NCBI RefSeq assembly: GCF_008831285.2
Contig: NC_045139.1
Location: 22,050,412-22,114,411 of the forward strand
DNA: 64,000 nt
Source of the DNA: Nymphaea colorata
Taxonomy: Eukaryota; Streptophyta; Magnoliopsida; Nymphaeales; Nymphaeaceae
Direction of reading: 5' to 3'
Shown in pieces: positions 62,785 to 64,000 of this stretch. The translations under genes were made by a program, and so were the position numbers. Every line of letters begins with the position of its first letter. Positions within the stretch are counted from its first letter, which is position 1. The notes below the pieces were generated by a model, which was not told where the DNA came from, made no database searches, and saw nothing but the letters and a program-made list of their open reading frames with translations.

Positions 62785-63184
62785 TGTTAGAGATAAGGTT
62801 GCTGATCCAACATCCTTACCAATCTTGCAAGGTAAATCAAATCTTGAATTTTAAGCCAAATATAGAAGAAATGCAATTGACTCTGAAAAGAGGAAAGCAA
62901 CAAATGCTCCAACACATGAAGATGTCAAAATCTATTCCAAAGGGAAAGAAATTCAAATTTGTAATCAAGATCCAAGATTTTTTGATCTTAACAGACCAGC
63001 CTGAAATTTCTATTTAGTATTCTTGATTTAGTGGTTGTAAGAGAGTATTCCCTTTTCCAGAATTGTAGAGAAGGAAAGGCTTCGTGGACGTAGGTCGAGT
63101 TTGACCGAACCACGTAATTTATTATGTGCTCTCTCTCTCTCTCTCTCTCTCTTCCTCTTTGTCTCTCTCGTTCTAACTTTTACA
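62785..63184 (+). repeat. Copia-8 5' LTR
   Basis: It begins TGTTAGAGATAAGGTTGCTG and ends TCTAACTTTTACA. It shares AAAGAAATTCAAATTTGTAA and AGTTTGACCGAACCACGTAA-type segments with the Copia-7 LTRs, and has a (CT)n run at 63,129-63,153. Confidence 0.85.
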
Positions 63185-63282
63185 TGGTATTGGAGGTTGG
63201 GAGCAGAGGGAGAAGCCGGCATTTTAGAAGTGCCGCAAAAAAAAACGCTGGCATTTCAGAAGTATAGCCACTCCGCAGTGCC

Positions 63283-64000
63283 ATGTATAGCCAGGACTTA
63301 TTGAGGTATGTTGACGGCTCTTCTACTACTCCACCGGAAAAACTGAATGCTAATTCCACAGAAATTAATCCGGAGTACATCAAATGGAAACGCTCTGACC
63401 AGCTTGCGTTAAGTTGGATATTGTCTACTGTTAGTGAGTCTATACTCACTCAAATGATTTCTTATGACACGGCTCGGGAAGCCTGGGTGGCCCTGGCTAA
63501 TGCCCATGCATCTCATTCAAATATTTGTATTCTTCAGTTAAAGAGGGGTTTGCAAAATGCCAAAAAGAATGACAAAAGTATGGTAGAATATCTCAACCAC
63601 GTGAGGTTTCTGGTTGATTCTCTTCGAGCTGTGAATGAAATTCTTTCTGATTCAGATCTGATTTTGCATACTCTCAATGGTCTTTCAAGTGAGTATGAAA
63701 GTTTTATTACTACGGTCACCATGTCCAAAATACTACCCACCTTTTTTGAGTTACATGATCTCTTACTCAATCAAGAGCGTCGACTTCAATTGCTTGCTCC
63801 TAAAATCCCTGCCCAAGTTGAGTCTTTAGCAACAGTCTTTTTTACTCAACGAGGAGGTTATGGTGGTCGAGGAAACTATGGCAGTCGTGGGGCTAACAGT
63901 GGCCGAAATGGTCGTGGTGGTCGTAGCCGCGGAAGAAACTCTTACCCTACTGGACGAAGCACTTCAAGGCAAAAGACTTCTGAAAATCAGCAAGTTATAT
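63283..64000 (+). CDS. Copia-8 gag, open to the window edge
   Basis: From ATG at 63283 the frame stays open for 239 codons. It encodes YSQDLLRYVDGSSTTPPEKL, QLALSWILSTVSESILTQMI, AREAWVALANAHASHSNICI, LNHVRFLVDSLRAVNEILSD and LNGLSSEYESFITTVTMSKI, the standard plant copia gag body. It ends in an arginine-glycine-rich stretch (GGYGGRGNYGSRGANSGRNG). A zinc knuckle would be expected next, outside the window. The N-terminus looks shorter than usual for the family, and a stop occurs in frame shortly upstream, so the true start may be damaged. Confidence 0.9.
   Translation, partial: MYSQDLLRYVDGSSTTPPEKLNANSTEINPEYIKWKRSDQLALSWILSTVSESILTQMISYDTAREAWVALANAHASHSNICILQLKRGLQNAKKNDKSMVEYLNHVRFLVDSLRAVNEILSDSDLILHTLNGLSSEYESFITTVTMSKILPTFFELHDLLLNQERRLQLLAPKIPAQVESLATVFFTQRGGYGGRGNYGSRGANSGRNGRGGRSRGRNSYPTGRSTSRQKTSENQQVI

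Larger units (their letters stand above)
62785..64000 (+). mobile_element. Copia-8: copia element, 5' part only (continues beyond the window)
   Basis: A 5' LTR 62785-63184, a primer-site position starting TGGTATTGGAGG and a gag frame are visible. The element is inserted in LINE ORF1. Its LTR is related to those of Copia-7. Gag is open to the last base, making this potentially the least damaged retroelement here, but pol lies outside the window. Confidence 0.9.

Overview
The window is nuclear DNA from a flowering plant. The evidence is spliced plant gene families (a TIMELESS/TOF1 replication-fork gene, an aluminium-activated malate transporter, an XBAT-type ankyrin exon), GT-AG introns up to 16 kb, many Ty1/copia LTR retrotransposons, hAT and CACTA DNA-transposon remnants and a plant L1-type LINE. 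I cannot name the species. No rRNA, tRNA, CRISPR array or bacterial-type operon was recognised.

Layout. 0.7-2.2 kb: decayed hAT transposase, minus strand. 2.3-6.3 kb: Copia-1, minus strand, two LTRs. 6.9-34.5 kb: fifteen exons of TIMELESS on the plus strand; all splice phases agree and give about 962 residues ending at a natural stop. The N-terminal exons must lie before base 1. The 16.2-kb intron between visible exons 6 and 7 holds a nest: Copia-4 (plus) interrupted by a truncated Copia-2 (minus) and a Copia-3 RT fragment (plus), ending against a hAT BED-finger fragment.

35.4-41.0 kb: a complete six-exon ALMT gene on the minus strand (516 residues), tail to tail with TIMELESS. Its exon 2 lies between two arms of an imperfect inverted repeat. 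43.1-45.1 kb: Copia-5, internally deleted, with LTRs and a perfect 5-bp target duplication. 46.0-50.7 kb: Copia-6 inserted inside an ankyrin exon of an XBAT-like E3 ligase gene, with a perfect target duplication. 50.7-57 kb: mostly unassigned DNA with a CACTA-like end. 57.2-64 kb: an L1-type LINE (minus) broken by an LTR-like block, by Copia-7 and by Copia-8, whose gag frame runs off the window.

The two real host genes are TIMELESS (nuclear fork protection and checkpoint) and ALMT (membrane anion/malate channel). They are unrelated in function. Everything else is mobile DNA or its debris. I saw no new kind of system. The most useful observations are the inverted repeat around ALMT exon 2, the transposon-split ankyrin exon, the nested retroelements in the TIMELESS intron, and several structural oddities inside LTRs and leaders.
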